A stretch of DNA of 64,000 nucleotides, taken from positions 182,618 through 246,617 of the forward strand of contig NZ_GL891985.1 of NCBI RefSeq assembly GCF_000213555.1. Reading direction: 5' to 3'. Positions 43,013-52,131 of this stretch are shown here, one piece after another. Positions within the stretch are counted from its first letter, which is position 1; each line of letters opens with the position of its first letter. Source of the stretch: Dysgonomonas gadei ATCC BAA-286 (GTDB lineage: Bacteria; Bacteroidota; Bacteroidia; Bacteroidales; Dysgonomonadaceae). The notes under the pieces were generated by a model. The model was not told the DNA's origin. It saw only the letters and a list, made by a program, of their open reading frames with translations, and did no database searches. A program made the translations under genes and the position numbers.

Positions 43013-43354
43013 ATGCAAGATGATAAGATAAAGGAACTTCTGTCGGGCACTAAGATGAAAGCCGGAGAGAGTCTGAAATACAGAATCATGCAACAGATAG
43101 AAACGGAGAAGGCTCTGGTTCCCAAAAAGAAAGTGAACACACGCCCCGTTATAAAAAACATGCTCACCACTTTCGGTGTTATGTATGCACTCATCGCCAT
43201 TGTAGGGATGGCTGTGTATTCGACATCGGGACAGAGCGGGTTAAGCTCGGCTACTTTCCTTGTTCCGGTAGTACTTATATCCTCTGTTTGCAGCATGTTT
43301 TGGATGATCTCGGTTTACGACGACCGCAGACGCAGCAAACATAAGGCTAAATAA
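43013..43354 (+). CDS. Small membrane protein, candidate anti-sigma factor
   Basis: 113 aa. The N-terminal cytoplasmic region (about 45 residues, MQDDKIKELLSGTKMKAGESLKYRIMQQIE...) could bind a sigma factor. Two membrane segments (about 50-70 and 80-100) follow, then a basic tail. No zinc-binding HxxxCxxC of classical anti-sigma factors is present. Identification rests on its place 39 nt after the ECF sigma gene and its topology. Confidence 0.6.
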   Translation: MQDDKIKELLSGTKMKAGESLKYRIMQQIETEKALVPKKKVNTRPVIKNMLTTFGVMYALIAIVGMAVYSTSGQSGLSSATFLVPVVLISSVCSMFWMISVYDDRRRSKHKAK

Positions 43355-43368
43355 TAGCGAAAAATAAA

Positions 43369-43397
43369 AACGGCCTCAATCAATCGAGGCCGTTTCC
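43369..43397 (+). terminator. Terminator of the ECF sigma operon
   Basis: AACGGCCTC (43369-43377) pairs with GAGGCCGTT (43386-43394), 9 bp with an 8-nt loop, followed by TTCCTT. It sits 14 bp after the last gene. The A-run on the other side could make it work for the minus-strand gene at 43445 too. Confidence 0.88.
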
Positions 43398-43444
43398 TTA
43401 CGTATACTAGTGAGGTATTTTATAATATGTAAGTATTCTTTCGT

Positions 43445-43720
43445 TTATTTTTTTACTTCACTTTTTACTTTTTTTGCTTCAGATTTTACTTCAGATTTAA
43501 CAGTCTTTGCATCTGATTTCACATCAGCTTTTGCAGCCTTTGCATCGCTTTTTAGAACTTTAGTTTCTTTCTTTGCAGTTTTTTCTGCAGCCTTTACATC
43601 AGCCTTAGCTTCTTTTTTCACTTTAGATGCTTCTGATTTTGGAGTAACATTTTGAGCCATAACACTAGTAGACGCAATTAATGCAATTGCCATAACACTT
43701 GAAAGAATAATCTTTTTCAT
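43445..43720 (-). CDS. Exported Lys/Ala-rich low-complexity protein
   Basis: 91 aa. Signal peptide MKKIILSSVMAIALIASTSVMA is followed by about 68 residues made almost wholly of Lys, Ala, Ser, Val, Asp, Glu and Thr in a short irregular period (VKSDAK, VKSEVK, ADVKAAEK). The composition resembles histone-H1-like or coiled-coil proteins and predicts an amphipathic helix or disorder in the periplasm. A TACATTTG -7 box lies at 43775-43768. No known function. Confidence 0.75.
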   Translation of the reverse strand: MKKIILSSVMAIALIASTSVMAQNVTPKSEASKVKKEAKADVKAAEKTAKKETKVLKSDAKAAKADVKSDAKTVKSEVKSEAKKVKSEVKK

Positions 43721-43767
43721 AATTTTTTGTCAATTAAAAAAGTTAAACATGTTGTTTAAATACGGAG

Positions 43768-43775
43768 CAAATGTA
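43768..43775 (-). promoter_or_regulatory. -7 box of the Lys/Ala-rich protein gene
   Basis: TACATTTG on the minus strand matches TANNTTTG exactly, 48 nt before the start codon. No TTTG at the right distance was found. The rest of 43721-43973 shows no gene. Confidence 0.45.
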
Positions 43776-43970
43776 TATCTGATTTCAGATTAGCCGCTGT
43801 TAATCCGCGTTAAAAAAAATGGCTCTATGTGTAAGGATTATTAAGGATTATTTACTTCGTTTAAATAGTGTCTCAGCGCTTGTTTTAGAACAAAAAATAT
43901 ATCCGGATTTTACACTTTTATTTACACTTTCACTAATTTAAGGTTTATTAGCATCAAATTGTCAGCAATA

Positions 43971-44001
43971 AAAAAAGGATCCGAAAATTATCGAATCCTT
44001 T
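43971..44001 (-). terminator. Terminator of the tryptophanase-like gene
   Basis: AAAGGAT (43974-43980) pairs with ATCCTTT (43995-44001), with a partial inner CGA/TCG pairing. On the minus strand it is followed by a T-run and lies 12 bp beyond the stop codon. Confidence 0.8.
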
Positions 44002-44013
44002 CCTAATATATAT

Positions 44014-45474
44014 CTATAAACTATCTCCAAAATCCTCCTTAAATTTCTCCAATAGTTTTTGTGGCCAATCGCTCACCGGTTCAAGCCCGCCCATAAAGAA
44101 ACGGAGGACAGGCGGTTCATACACAAATCTAAGCCCTCCTATCAGATGGCGGTTCTCATAGAGCCAGGTCATACGGTCTTCCACATATTTGATCTGAGAA
44201 AGGGTGAATACACGGCGGGGAACGGCCAGACGCAGCAACTCCATATCGGCATATGTCTCATTGCCATATTCATCGCGCTGATTAGAAACTGAACCCCGTT
44301 CCATACCACGAATTCCCGAAATAAGGAAGAATGCGGCGGCAAGCGATCCTGCCGGATACTCCGTCTGAGGAATGTGAGAGCAGATTTCCATCGCGTTCAC
44401 GTGGCAGCCCAGTACTCCCGCAGGAGTCACCACAGGGATACCCTTGGCATCGAGCGCATTCACTAAATAGGCGATAAATTGAGGGCTTTGGCAAATCATA
44501 CTTTCATCCAGTGTCTCGTACAAACCCACCGCTATCGCTTCTATTTCCCGGACCGACATACCTCCATAGGTAAGGAATCCTTCGAACAGAGGGACCAGAG
44601 GCTCCAGTTCTTTGAATATCGCATGATTGTTGGTACAGATACCACCTCCACGGGATGAGCTTAATTTACGGGCCGAGAAGTAAACAAGATCAGCAAGGCC
44701 TGTCATACAAAGTATAATTTCAGCCATCGAACTATTCTTAAATTCTTCCTCCCGCTGTTTTACCAACCAGGCGTTTTCGCCAAGTAAGCTGGCATCCAAT
44801 ACAAGTTTGATTCCGTATTTATCGGCGATAGCGCGAACTCCCCGCAGATTCTCTATAGAAAAAGGTTGACCACCAATCAGGTTTGTGGAGGCCTCCATAC
44901 GGATGTACGGTATATTTGCCGCCCCATGCTTTGTAATGCATTTCTCCAGCTTTTCCAGATTCATATTCCCTTTGAAAGGGTGTTTACTGTTTATCACATA
45001 GGCTTCGTCATACAACAGCTCTTCTATCTTACCGCCATATTGGGTTATGTGCGCCATCGCCGTTGTGAAGTGGTAATTCATAGGCACAATACTGCCCTTA
45101 CGGATAAAAGCATTGGAGATAATATTTTCGGCAGCACGTCCCTGATGTACCGGTAAAAGGTACTTCTTGCCGAGAACATCTTCAACGGCTTTTTGATAAC
45201 GTACAAAACTCTGCGAACCCGCATAGGCATCGTCGGCAATCATCATGGCCCCCATTTGGCGGTCGCTCATAGCGTTTGTTCCGCTATCGGTAAGCATATC
45301 AAGGAATACATCCTTCGTATCGAGTCTGAATGTATTGAACCCGGCTTCGCATAACGCTTCCAAGCGGCGTTCGATGGGAACTAAATGTAATTTTTGCACT
45401 ACACGTACCTTGTGCAGCTCCAGTGGAATATCTTCTCCACCATAGAATTTAATTTTAGTTGAATTGTCTGACAT
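44014..45474 (-). CDS. Tryptophanase/tyrosine phenol-lyase family PLP enzyme, divergent
   Basis: 486 aa, fold type I PLP lyase. Family blocks are clear: LTDSGTNAMSDRQMGAMM, VHQGRAAEN (Arg113), PMNYHFTTAMAHI, GGQPFSIENLRGVRAIAD, YEGFLTYGGM-like (FEGFLTYGGMSVREIEAIAVGL), SGIRGMERGSV and AVPRRVFT. The PLP lysine is Lys270 in SARKLSS and the ring-nitrogen Asp is Asp227. Odd points: the usual DATRxxEN/DSARxxEN motif reads DASLLGEN, so the conserved Arg is Leu230, and the Lys-Lys-Asp motif reads Arg-Lys-Leu. The activity could be indole- or phenol-forming beta-elimination or something altered; substrate not assigned. Confidence 0.85.
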   Translation of the reverse strand: MSDNSTKIKFYGGEDIPLELHKVRVVQKLHLVPIERRLEALCEAGFNTFRLDTKDVFLDMLTDSGTNAMSDRQMGAMMIADDAYAGSQSFVRYQKAVEDVLGKKYLLPVHQGRAAENIISNAFIRKGSIVPMNYHFTTAMAHITQYGGKIEELLYDEAYVINSKHPFKGNMNLEKLEKCITKHGAANIPYIRMEASTNLIGGQPFSIENLRGVRAIADKYGIKLVLDASLLGENAWLVKQREEEFKNSSMAEIILCMTGLADLVYFSARKLSSSRGGGICTNNHAIFKELEPLVPLFEGFLTYGGMSVREIEAIAVGLYETLDESMICQSPQFIAYLVNALDAKGIPVVTPAGVLGCHVNAMEICSHIPQTEYPAGSLAAAFFLISGIRGMERGSVSNQRDEYGNETYADMELLRLAVPRRVFTLSQIKYVEDRMTWLYENRHLIGGLRFVYEPPVLRFFMGGLEPVSDWPQKLLEKFKEDFGDSL

Positions 45475-45822
45475 GATATTAGTTTATATAGTATGTTAAA
45501 ATAGATAACGCAAGATATAAATAATTATTCAATAAGCAACAGAATTGCACATTAGATAATGAAAATTCACAAAACAAGAAACTTTAGCTGTCCTTTTGTT
45601 AATATTTAACTCATAATAAATCATCTTGTGAAGGCTATAGAATCAGAAAGATAGTACCTCTACTGTTAAAAACCGGCAGCATGCCTACCTGTGTGCTTAT
45701 TGTTTATTCCAAGACATCAAAGGACTAAAGATCAATCTGCATATATAAAAATTATCTAAACTTAATAACAGCTTTAATTGTTAAATTAGCAGCATAATCA
45801 ATAATCTCAAAATATATAAACA
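45475..45822. other. 348-bp spacer between divergent genes
   Basis: It must hold promoters for the tryptophanase-like gene (minus) and the aldo-keto reductase (plus). I find no exact TTTG/TANNTTTG pair, no leader ORF resembling the tnaC type (no Trp codon in a short ORF next to the lyase gene) and no repeats. Confidence 0.4.
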
Positions 45823-46644
45823 ATGGAAAAAGTAAAACTGAATAATGGAGTGGAAATGCCATGTATTGGTTTAGGTGTTTTTCGTATCGAGGATAACACC
45901 GAGGCACAAAGAGTAGTAGAAACCGCGCTAAAGGTCGGATACAGGCATATTGACACGGCTATGTATTATCACAACGAAGAAGCAGTAGGCAAAGCAATCA
46001 AAAATTCAGGTATTCCACGAGAAGAAATTTTCGTCACCACCAAAATGTGGAATGCCGACCAACGGAATGGAAAAGTAAAGGAAGCATTCGAAGCCAGCCT
46101 GAAAAGGCTCAATCTGGACTATCTGGATTTGTACCTGATACACTGGCCGGTAGAGGGTAAATTTGTTGAAACATGGAAGAAATTCGAAGAAATTTACCAG
46201 AGCGGAAAAGTAAAAGCTATCGGGGTAAGTAATTTCAAGCAACATCATCTCGAAACATTGCTAAAGGAGGCAACAATAGTACCTGCAGTAAATCAGATAG
46301 AACTACATCCCTACCTGACACAGCAAAACGATCTGGATTTCTGCAAAAAAGCAGGCATTCAGACAGAGGCATGGAGTCAGTTTGCCGCAAATCAGACAGG
46401 TTTATTCGAAGAAAAAATACTGACGGATTTAGCTGTAAAATATTCAAAATCTCCAGCCCAGATCATCCTTCGCTGGGACTATCAAAGAGGGGTGGTAACG
46501 ATACCAAAATCTGCCAACGAAAAGAGAATGGCTCAGAACCTCCATATATTCGACTTTAAACTGACAGAAGAGGAGATTGGAAAAATCAATTCATTAAATA
46601 AGAATAAACGTGTCGGTCCAGATCCGGATCATGTTGATTTTTGA
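45823..46644 (+). CDS. Aldo/keto reductase
   Basis: 273-aa NADPH-dependent oxidoreductase with a TIM-barrel fold, of the group that includes 2,5-diketo-D-gluconate reductase and YvgN-like enzymes. The catalytic tetrad is complete: Asp44 and Tyr49 (DTAMYYHNEEA), Lys74 (TTKMW) and His107 (LIHWP). The cofactor end has VTIPKSANEKRMAQN. The substrate is not predictable. Single gene with a terminator. Confidence 0.93.
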   Translation: MEKVKLNNGVEMPCIGLGVFRIEDNTEAQRVVETALKVGYRHIDTAMYYHNEEAVGKAIKNSGIPREEIFVTTKMWNADQRNGKVKEAFEASLKRLNLDYLDLYLIHWPVEGKFVETWKKFEEIYQSGKVKAIGVSNFKQHHLETLLKEATIVPAVNQIELHPYLTQQNDLDFCKKAGIQTEAWSQFAANQTGLFEEKILTDLAVKYSKSPAQIILRWDYQRGVVTIPKSANEKRMAQNLHIFDFKLTEEEIGKINSLNKNKRVGPDPDHVDF

Positions 46645-46659
46645 AAAATCTATTATAAG

Positions 46660-46698
46660 AAGCCTCCTCGAATTCCTTTAAATTTGAGGAGGCTTTTG
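46660..46698. terminator. Bidirectional terminator
   Basis: AAGCCTCCTC (46660-46669) pairs with GAGGAGGCTT (46686-46695), followed by TT on the plus strand; the reverse strand has an A-rich stem base and TTATAATAG. It lies between the convergent aldo-keto reductase and TonB-type receptor genes. Confidence 0.88.
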
Positions 46699-46721
46699 TC
46701 TACACATTACTTTTATTAGTC

Positions 46722-49427
46722 CTAATAATATCCACCCTCATATACTTCGTCTGCTTCATCTACCCCCTTCTTCCCCTTAATTATATTGAATTTATAAGAG
46801 AAAGTCAGCAGGAAATACTGGTTTATTGTATTCGAGCGTGAATCGGACATATAGTTGCCACTTACATAACGGGTAATATTATTCCTGTCGTTCAGTATAT
46901 CGAAAACCTGTGCTTTTATCGTACCCCTTTTCTTTTTCAGGAATTGTTTTGCAATGGATGCATTCCATAACATCTCACTATTTTTGAAGTCATCTTCGTA
47001 TCCCGAATAATAAGAATAATTAATACTACTGGTAAGAATAAAGTCATACGGAAGCCTCCACATGGCAAAATGATTGAGCGTATAATTCGTCGTATTCCTA
47101 TCTTGCAAATCGGTCAGATTATTCCTTGTCATATTATACGATACACCCGCCCGCAGATTGGTTTCAAACTTATCGTTCTTAAATCTGACAGATACTTGTT
47201 CTGCAAGTACTACATTATGGGTTATAGCTTTTTCACCATTGGTGTACCCTATATTCTTATAATAATTCCCCGTCGAATTATTGGTAACAGTGAATTTCTT
47301 GTTTTTCAGGGGTGTATTATACATAAAGTTTATGTTTGCTCCCATATTTCCACTTACATTCCTGTATGTATTAATGCTATTCCCCTGTTCATCTATCAAT
47401 GTATAATCTACAATATTGTTGAATGTATAATTAAATCCGCCCATAAGCATCAGGAAACGGCTTGTCTCATAGTCCGATTTCTGATAAAAGACATTTAAAT
47501 TATTACTGTAACTGGGTTTCAGGTTCGGATTCCCGTAATATTTCGACAAGGCGTTTACAATTACCGTATCGGCCGAAAGCTGACTGATTCCCGGCTGACC
47601 TGTAGAACCCGAATAATTGAAATCTATATTTGTCCTTTCATTCGGAGTATAGGAAAAATTGAGGCTGGGAGAAAAGTTTACTACACTCTGCCTCAAATTT
47701 TCGATAATAGAATCGCCAAGGCTGATTTTACTGCGGGAACGTGAAGGATCTACACTAAAACCAATAGTATACCTGTATTTTTCTTTTGTAGCCTGAAAAT
47801 TGAGGCTGATGTTCTGATTGATATATGTATTCTCCGTATTTCGTGCATAAGCCGAATCTATAAGAGTATAGTTACCTTCAGCATCTCTTTTTCGCACATC
47901 CCGCATCCGCTCCGAGTCATTCAATCCGTAAGAGTATGATAATTGTAAACGGTAATCCTTTCCAAGCGGCTCTACATAAGACATAGATATATTGTAGCTA
48001 TTGGAGTTATTGTCGGTATTGGTGCGTTGGTCTATTACCTTATCTTCCACATCTCCCGTATAAGTTGTATAGGAATAATTGGTCCCTTTACTATTCTCTT
48101 TTCGTAGTGAGTTGTTAAAGGACAAACTGACAGTCCGCCCTTTATTGTTCAGTTTACGGCCAACGGTAAAGTAATTATTTATACTGTATCCGTCTCCTTT
48201 CGACCGATTGGTGGATTGTCCGGAGGTTGTATCCTTTTCTGCCACATAAGAGAAGTTTGTCGACGTTTGATCACTCTCTGTATTATTGAAGTTGATGTAC
48301 GAACGGGCAAAAATAGTAGTAAGAGTATCAGGTTTCCATTGTATATTCATTCCCACATTCATATTATCCCGCTTGTTGGTCGATGACATATCCTGTTTTG
48401 CCAAACGGTCGCCAGTAGAGAGGAACGTCTGGGTATTCGTTTTGGTTTCCATCAGGTTCTCGTTGTCAGAGTACCTTACATTTCCCCCTATTTTAAATTT
48501 CTCCGACACTTGCACATAAGCATTCACTCCCACATTCTTATTCTTATCTATGCCATTGTCCATCCCCGACATATACTCATCATCACTCACATTATTCATA
48601 TCACCCACAAAGGAAAGCTGATTATCGCCCCGCATGTGATTTACCAGTACCTTATTGGCGTATTTATCGTCACTACCGTATCCGCCTTTGACATCGCCGA
48701 AAGTACTTTGCTTCAGTTCTTCTTTTACAACCAGATTAAGTACCTGTTCGGGGTCTTTATCCCTGAATCCTGTCACTTTCGCCGTTTCGGATTGTTCCTT
48801 GTATAGCTGTAGTTTTTTTATCATATTGGCAGGCAGATTGGCGAGAGCCATTGGTATATCATTCCCGAAAAACTCTTTGCCATCCACCAATATTTTACTT
48901 ATAGCCTTCCCGTTAGCTGTAATATTCCCATTAGCATCCACCTCTACTCCGGGGATATTCTTTAACATATCCTGCAACATATCACTTTCCTGCGATGAGT
49001 ATGAACCTGCATTGTATTCGATAGTGTCGCCTCTCACCAGGATACCGGGAACTTGGGCTTCCACTACAGCAGCGCCTAATTCGATCGTATTCTCTTCCAA
49101 ATAAATATCTCCTGTCGAATAATCCGGATTTTTAACAGTAGTATTAAAATTTTGTAAAAAAGTCTTATATCCTATAAATGAGACTTCAAGTATATATTTA
49201 CGTGGAGGAGCCGAAAGTCTGAACTCGCCTTTATCATTCGACGCAACACCCTGTATATAAGAGCTATCACTCTTATTTAACAAACGAATGGTTGCGGATG
49301 CGATCGGCTCTTTCGTTTTCTCGTCAAATATGGCACCTTGTATATAGCCCCTGACCTCCGTCTTTCCTGTCTGAGCAAGGGAAGAGAGACTTATCATAAA
49401 TAAAATAAACAGATACAGATGCCTCAT
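46722..49427 (-). CDS. TonB-dependent receptor-like outer-membrane protein
   Basis: 901 aa. Signal peptide (1-18), CarboxypepD_reg-like domain (about 25-110: GYIQGAIFDEKTKEPIASATIRL ... FIGYKTFLQNF), plug-like domain (about 125-215: DMLKNIPGVEVDANGNITANG, ILVDGKEFFGND) and a long beta-barrel ending in a YY pair. It belongs to the outer-membrane beta-barrel group with CarboxypepD_reg found throughout Bacteroidetes. No SusD partner is adjacent, so a carbohydrate-utilisation locus is not indicated. Substrate unknown. Confidence 0.9.
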   Translation of the reverse strand: MRHLYLFILFMISLSSLAQTGKTEVRGYIQGAIFDEKTKEPIASATIRLLNKSDSSYIQGVASNDKGEFRLSAPPRKYILEVSFIGYKTFLQNFNTTVKNPDYSTGDIYLEENTIELGAAVVEAQVPGILVRGDTIEYNAGSYSSQESDMLQDMLKNIPGVEVDANGNITANGKAISKILVDGKEFFGNDIPMALANLPANMIKKLQLYKEQSETAKVTGFRDKDPEQVLNLVVKEELKQSTFGDVKGGYGSDDKYANKVLVNHMRGDNQLSFVGDMNNVSDDEYMSGMDNGIDKNKNVGVNAYVQVSEKFKIGGNVRYSDNENLMETKTNTQTFLSTGDRLAKQDMSSTNKRDNMNVGMNIQWKPDTLTTIFARSYINFNNTESDQTSTNFSYVAEKDTTSGQSTNRSKGDGYSINNYFTVGRKLNNKGRTVSLSFNNSLRKENSKGTNYSYTTYTGDVEDKVIDQRTNTDNNSNSYNISMSYVEPLGKDYRLQLSYSYGLNDSERMRDVRKRDAEGNYTLIDSAYARNTENTYINQNISLNFQATKEKYRYTIGFSVDPSRSRSKISLGDSIIENLRQSVVNFSPSLNFSYTPNERTNIDFNYSGSTGQPGISQLSADTVIVNALSKYYGNPNLKPSYSNNLNVFYQKSDYETSRFLMLMGGFNYTFNNIVDYTLIDEQGNSINTYRNVSGNMGANINFMYNTPLKNKKFTVTNNSTGNYYKNIGYTNGEKAITHNVVLAEQVSVRFKNDKFETNLRAGVSYNMTRNNLTDLQDRNTTNYTLNHFAMWRLPYDFILTSSINYSYYSGYEDDFKNSEMLWNASIAKQFLKKKRGTIKAQVFDILNDRNNITRYVSGNYMSDSRSNTINQYFLLTFSYKFNIIKGKKGVDEADEVYEGGYY

Positions 49428-49574
49428 TAAATATCTTATTTTATATAAAAAACGAAGGTAACGCTTTTTTTAGTATTTCTTTATAGAGTGATAAAGAGAG
49501 CAAATTCGTTAAAGGGATATGAAGAAAATTCTATAAAAAGAGATGAAGGGAATAACCATTGTGCCGGATTTCAG

Positions 49575-50336
49575 TTACAGCTGTATATTATAAAACTTAA
49601 AGACTTCGAAAACAACGGTTATTATGATAACGAGCAGGATATAAGTAAAAACAAAGCTCAACAATACTTTTCCCACAACTTTAAGCCATGAAGACGATTT
49701 GAAAAACTGACTCAGCCCCCATATAACATATATAGAGGCTAGTATATGCACAATATGATAAATCTCAGCTGATTTTGTAAAACATATTAAAGGATAGAAT
49801 AATAGCAAAATAACAGTTTTTGCTCCATTAATATATGAGAATATCACCAGATGCTCCGTGTAATTATACCCGCTCTTATAAAAAAGAAAATAGGTAGACA
49901 GAGCAAAAAAAGGCAATGTCACCAACACGGCCAGTGAATAATGGGCCGAATACAAATCATAAAGCGGTATATATCCAAGAACCTCATTACCGGGGTTATT
50001 CATCTCTTTCATGGGAAAGAAACGGAAGAAATGGAAAACAATACTATAAATCAACCCCCATACAATAAGGAAGAGGAATGGCTTCATATATTTAACTCTC
50101 TTCCCTGCCAGATAATTCTTCATTGTGTTTCCCGGTCTGACAAGAAGTTCTTTCACCGTATAAAGCAATCCCTTATTTATATGTAGCAATCCATATTGCA
50201 GTTCTTCGACAAGATGAAGAAGTGTAATTCGTGATGTATGCACCGATTGTCCGCAGATACCGCAATAATTATCTGTTACCTCATTCCCGCAATTGAGGCA
50301 TTTTTTCTTTTCTCCTCGCATATTTCTATATTTCAT
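49575..50336 (-). CDS. DUF3667-domain membrane protein with N-terminal zinc ribbon
   Basis: 253 aa. A zinc ribbon, CLNCGNEVTDNYCGICGQ (Cys13, 16, 25, 28), is followed by the family block TLLHLVEELQYGLLHINKGLLYTVKELLVRPGNTMKNYL-type residues (about 39-77) and five or so membrane segments. Function of DUF3667 is unknown; the block near the membrane is highly conserved. The start could be MKYRN (50336) or the Met six residues later. Single gene. Confidence 0.82.
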   Translation of the reverse strand: MKYRNMRGEKKKCLNCGNEVTDNYCGICGQSVHTSRITLLHLVEELQYGLLHINKGLLYTVKELLVRPGNTMKNYLAGKRVKYMKPFLFLIVWGLIYSIVFHFFRFFPMKEMNNPGNEVLGYIPLYDLYSAHYSLAVLVTLPFFALSTYFLFYKSGYNYTEHLVIFSYINGAKTVILLLFYPLICFTKSAEIYHIVHILASIYVIWGLSQFFKSSSWLKVVGKVLLSFVFTYILLVIIITVVFEVFKFYNIQL

Positions 50337-50593
50337 GGTGATTAAACATCGTAAGAAACAGATTAGTTTAAAAATACGGATTCTTTATTTATATTATCGC
50401 CTCTGCATATTTAGGCCTTCTCCTCTCACAAAAATTAGAGTATGGAGAAGTATGCTTAATAAAAAATCATAATATTCAATCTTTAATTATTCTATAAGTG
50501 ATATGCCACGCCCTTCTATATCAAAAAAAAGTGTTTACTTTGTGCAACTTATTCAATTACATATAAAACAAACATAAAACGAGTTGAAGGGAT

Positions 50594-52129
50594 ATGTCAG
50601 AAGATGTTTTTAAGAAGATAGTTTCACACTGCAAAGAGTATGGTTTTGTATTTCAGTCCAGCGAAATATATGATGGTTTAAGCGCCGTGTACGATTACGG
50701 GCAAATGGGTGTGGAGCTGAAAAACAATATTAAGAAATACTGGTGGGACAGCATGGTCTTGCTACACGAAAATGTAGTAGGTATCGACTCCGCCATCTTT
50801 ATGCACCCTACCATCTGGAAAGCTTCGGGACATGTGGATGCTTTCAACGATCCTTTGATCGACAACAAAGACAGTAAAAAACGTTATCGTGCCGATGTAT
50901 TGATAGAAGAGTACATGGCAAAGATCGACGATAAGATAAACAAAGAAGTAGAGAAGGCAGCAAAAAGATTCGGCGACAGCTTCGATGAAGCCATGTTTCG
51001 CCAGACAAATCCTCGCATACTCGAAAATCAGGCGAAACGCGACGAGGTACATACCCGCTTTGCAAAAGCATTAAACGATAGTAATCTGGAGGAACTTCGC
51101 CAGATTATCATCGATTGCGAAATAGTAGATCCTATCAGCGGAACACGTAACTGGACCGATGTACGTCAGTTTAACCTGATGTTTGCTACCGAAATGGGTT
51201 CTACTGCCGATGGTGCAATGAAAGTATACCTGCGCCCCGAAACGGCACAGGGTATCTTTGTAAACTTCCTGAATGTACAGAAAACAGGGCGGATGAAGAT
51301 ACCGTTTGGTATAGCGCAAATAGGTAAAGCTTTCCGCAATGAAATCGTTGCACGCCAGTTTATTTTCCGTATGCGCGAGTTCGAACAGATGGAAATGCAG
51401 TTCTTTGTTCGCCCGGGAGAAGAACTGGAATGGTTTGCCAAATGGAAAGAAACCCGTATGAAATGGCACAAGGCTCTTGGATATGGAGATCACAAATACC
51501 GTTTCCATGACCACGATAAGTTGGCACACTATGCAAATGCAGCTACCGACATTGAATTTGAGATGCCGTTCGGGTTCAAGGAAGTAGAGGGTATTCATTC
51601 CCGTACCGACTTCGACCTGAGCAGCCACGAACAATATTCAGGTAAAAAATTACAATATTTCGACCCTGAACTCAATAAATCGTACACTCCTTACGTTATT
51701 GAAACGTCAATCGGTGTCGACCGTATGTTCTTATCCACTATGTCAGCAGCATATTGCGAAGAAGAACTCGAAGGAGGTGAAAGCCGTGTGGTATTAAAAC
51801 TGCCGGCAGCGTTGGCTCCGATCAAGCTGGCTGTATTGCCTTTGATAAAGAAAGACGGACTACCGGAAAAGGCTCAGGAGATAATCGATAATTTGAAATT
51901 CGATTTCAAATGCCAGTATGACGAAAAAGACAGCATCGGTAAACGTTACCGTCGTCAGGATGCTATTGGCACTCCTTATTGCGTAACGGTAGACCACCAA
52001 TCACTGGAGGACAATACAGTTACAATCCGCTACCGCGACACAATGGAGCAGGAGCGCGTAGCCATAGACAGACTGGCTGATATAATAGCCGACAAGGTAA
52101 GTATGAAGAACTTATTGAAAACAATATAA
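50594..52129 (+). CDS. glyS: Glycyl-tRNA synthetase (dimeric class II type)
   Basis: Charges tRNA-Gly. 511 aa, the single-chain alpha2 type rather than the E. coli alpha-beta type. Class II motifs are visible: motif 2 region IGKAFRNEIVARQFIFRMREFEQMEMQFF (about 244-272) and motif 3 region ETSIGVDRMF. The anticodon-binding domain is at the C-terminus (PIKLAVLPLIKKDGLPEKA...). The FKBP lipoprotein gene follows after 2 nt. Confidence 0.97.
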   Translation: MSEDVFKKIVSHCKEYGFVFQSSEIYDGLSAVYDYGQMGVELKNNIKKYWWDSMVLLHENVVGIDSAIFMHPTIWKASGHVDAFNDPLIDNKDSKKRYRADVLIEEYMAKIDDKINKEVEKAAKRFGDSFDEAMFRQTNPRILENQAKRDEVHTRFAKALNDSNLEELRQIIIDCEIVDPISGTRNWTDVRQFNLMFATEMGSTADGAMKVYLRPETAQGIFVNFLNVQKTGRMKIPFGIAQIGKAFRNEIVARQFIFRMREFEQMEMQFFVRPGEELEWFAKWKETRMKWHKALGYGDHKYRFHDHDKLAHYANAATDIEFEMPFGFKEVEGIHSRTDFDLSSHEQYSGKKLQYFDPELNKSYTPYVIETSIGVDRMFLSTMSAAYCEEELEGGESRVVLKLPAALAPIKLAVLPLIKKDGLPEKAQEIIDNLKFDFKCQYDEKDSIGKRYRRQDAIGTPYCVTVDHQSLEDNTVTIRYRDTMEQERVAIDRLADIIADKVSMKNLLKTI

Positions 52130-52131
52130 AT

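Noticed and set aside
45475..45822. Possible tnaC-like leader before the tryptophanase-like gene
   Set aside because: No short ORF with a key Trp codon and no Rho-type or intrinsic attenuator features were found near the start.
46722..49427. SusC-type polysaccharide utilisation receptor
   Set aside because: No SusD partner, glycoside hydrolase or sensor is adjacent, so only a generic TonB-type receptor is called.
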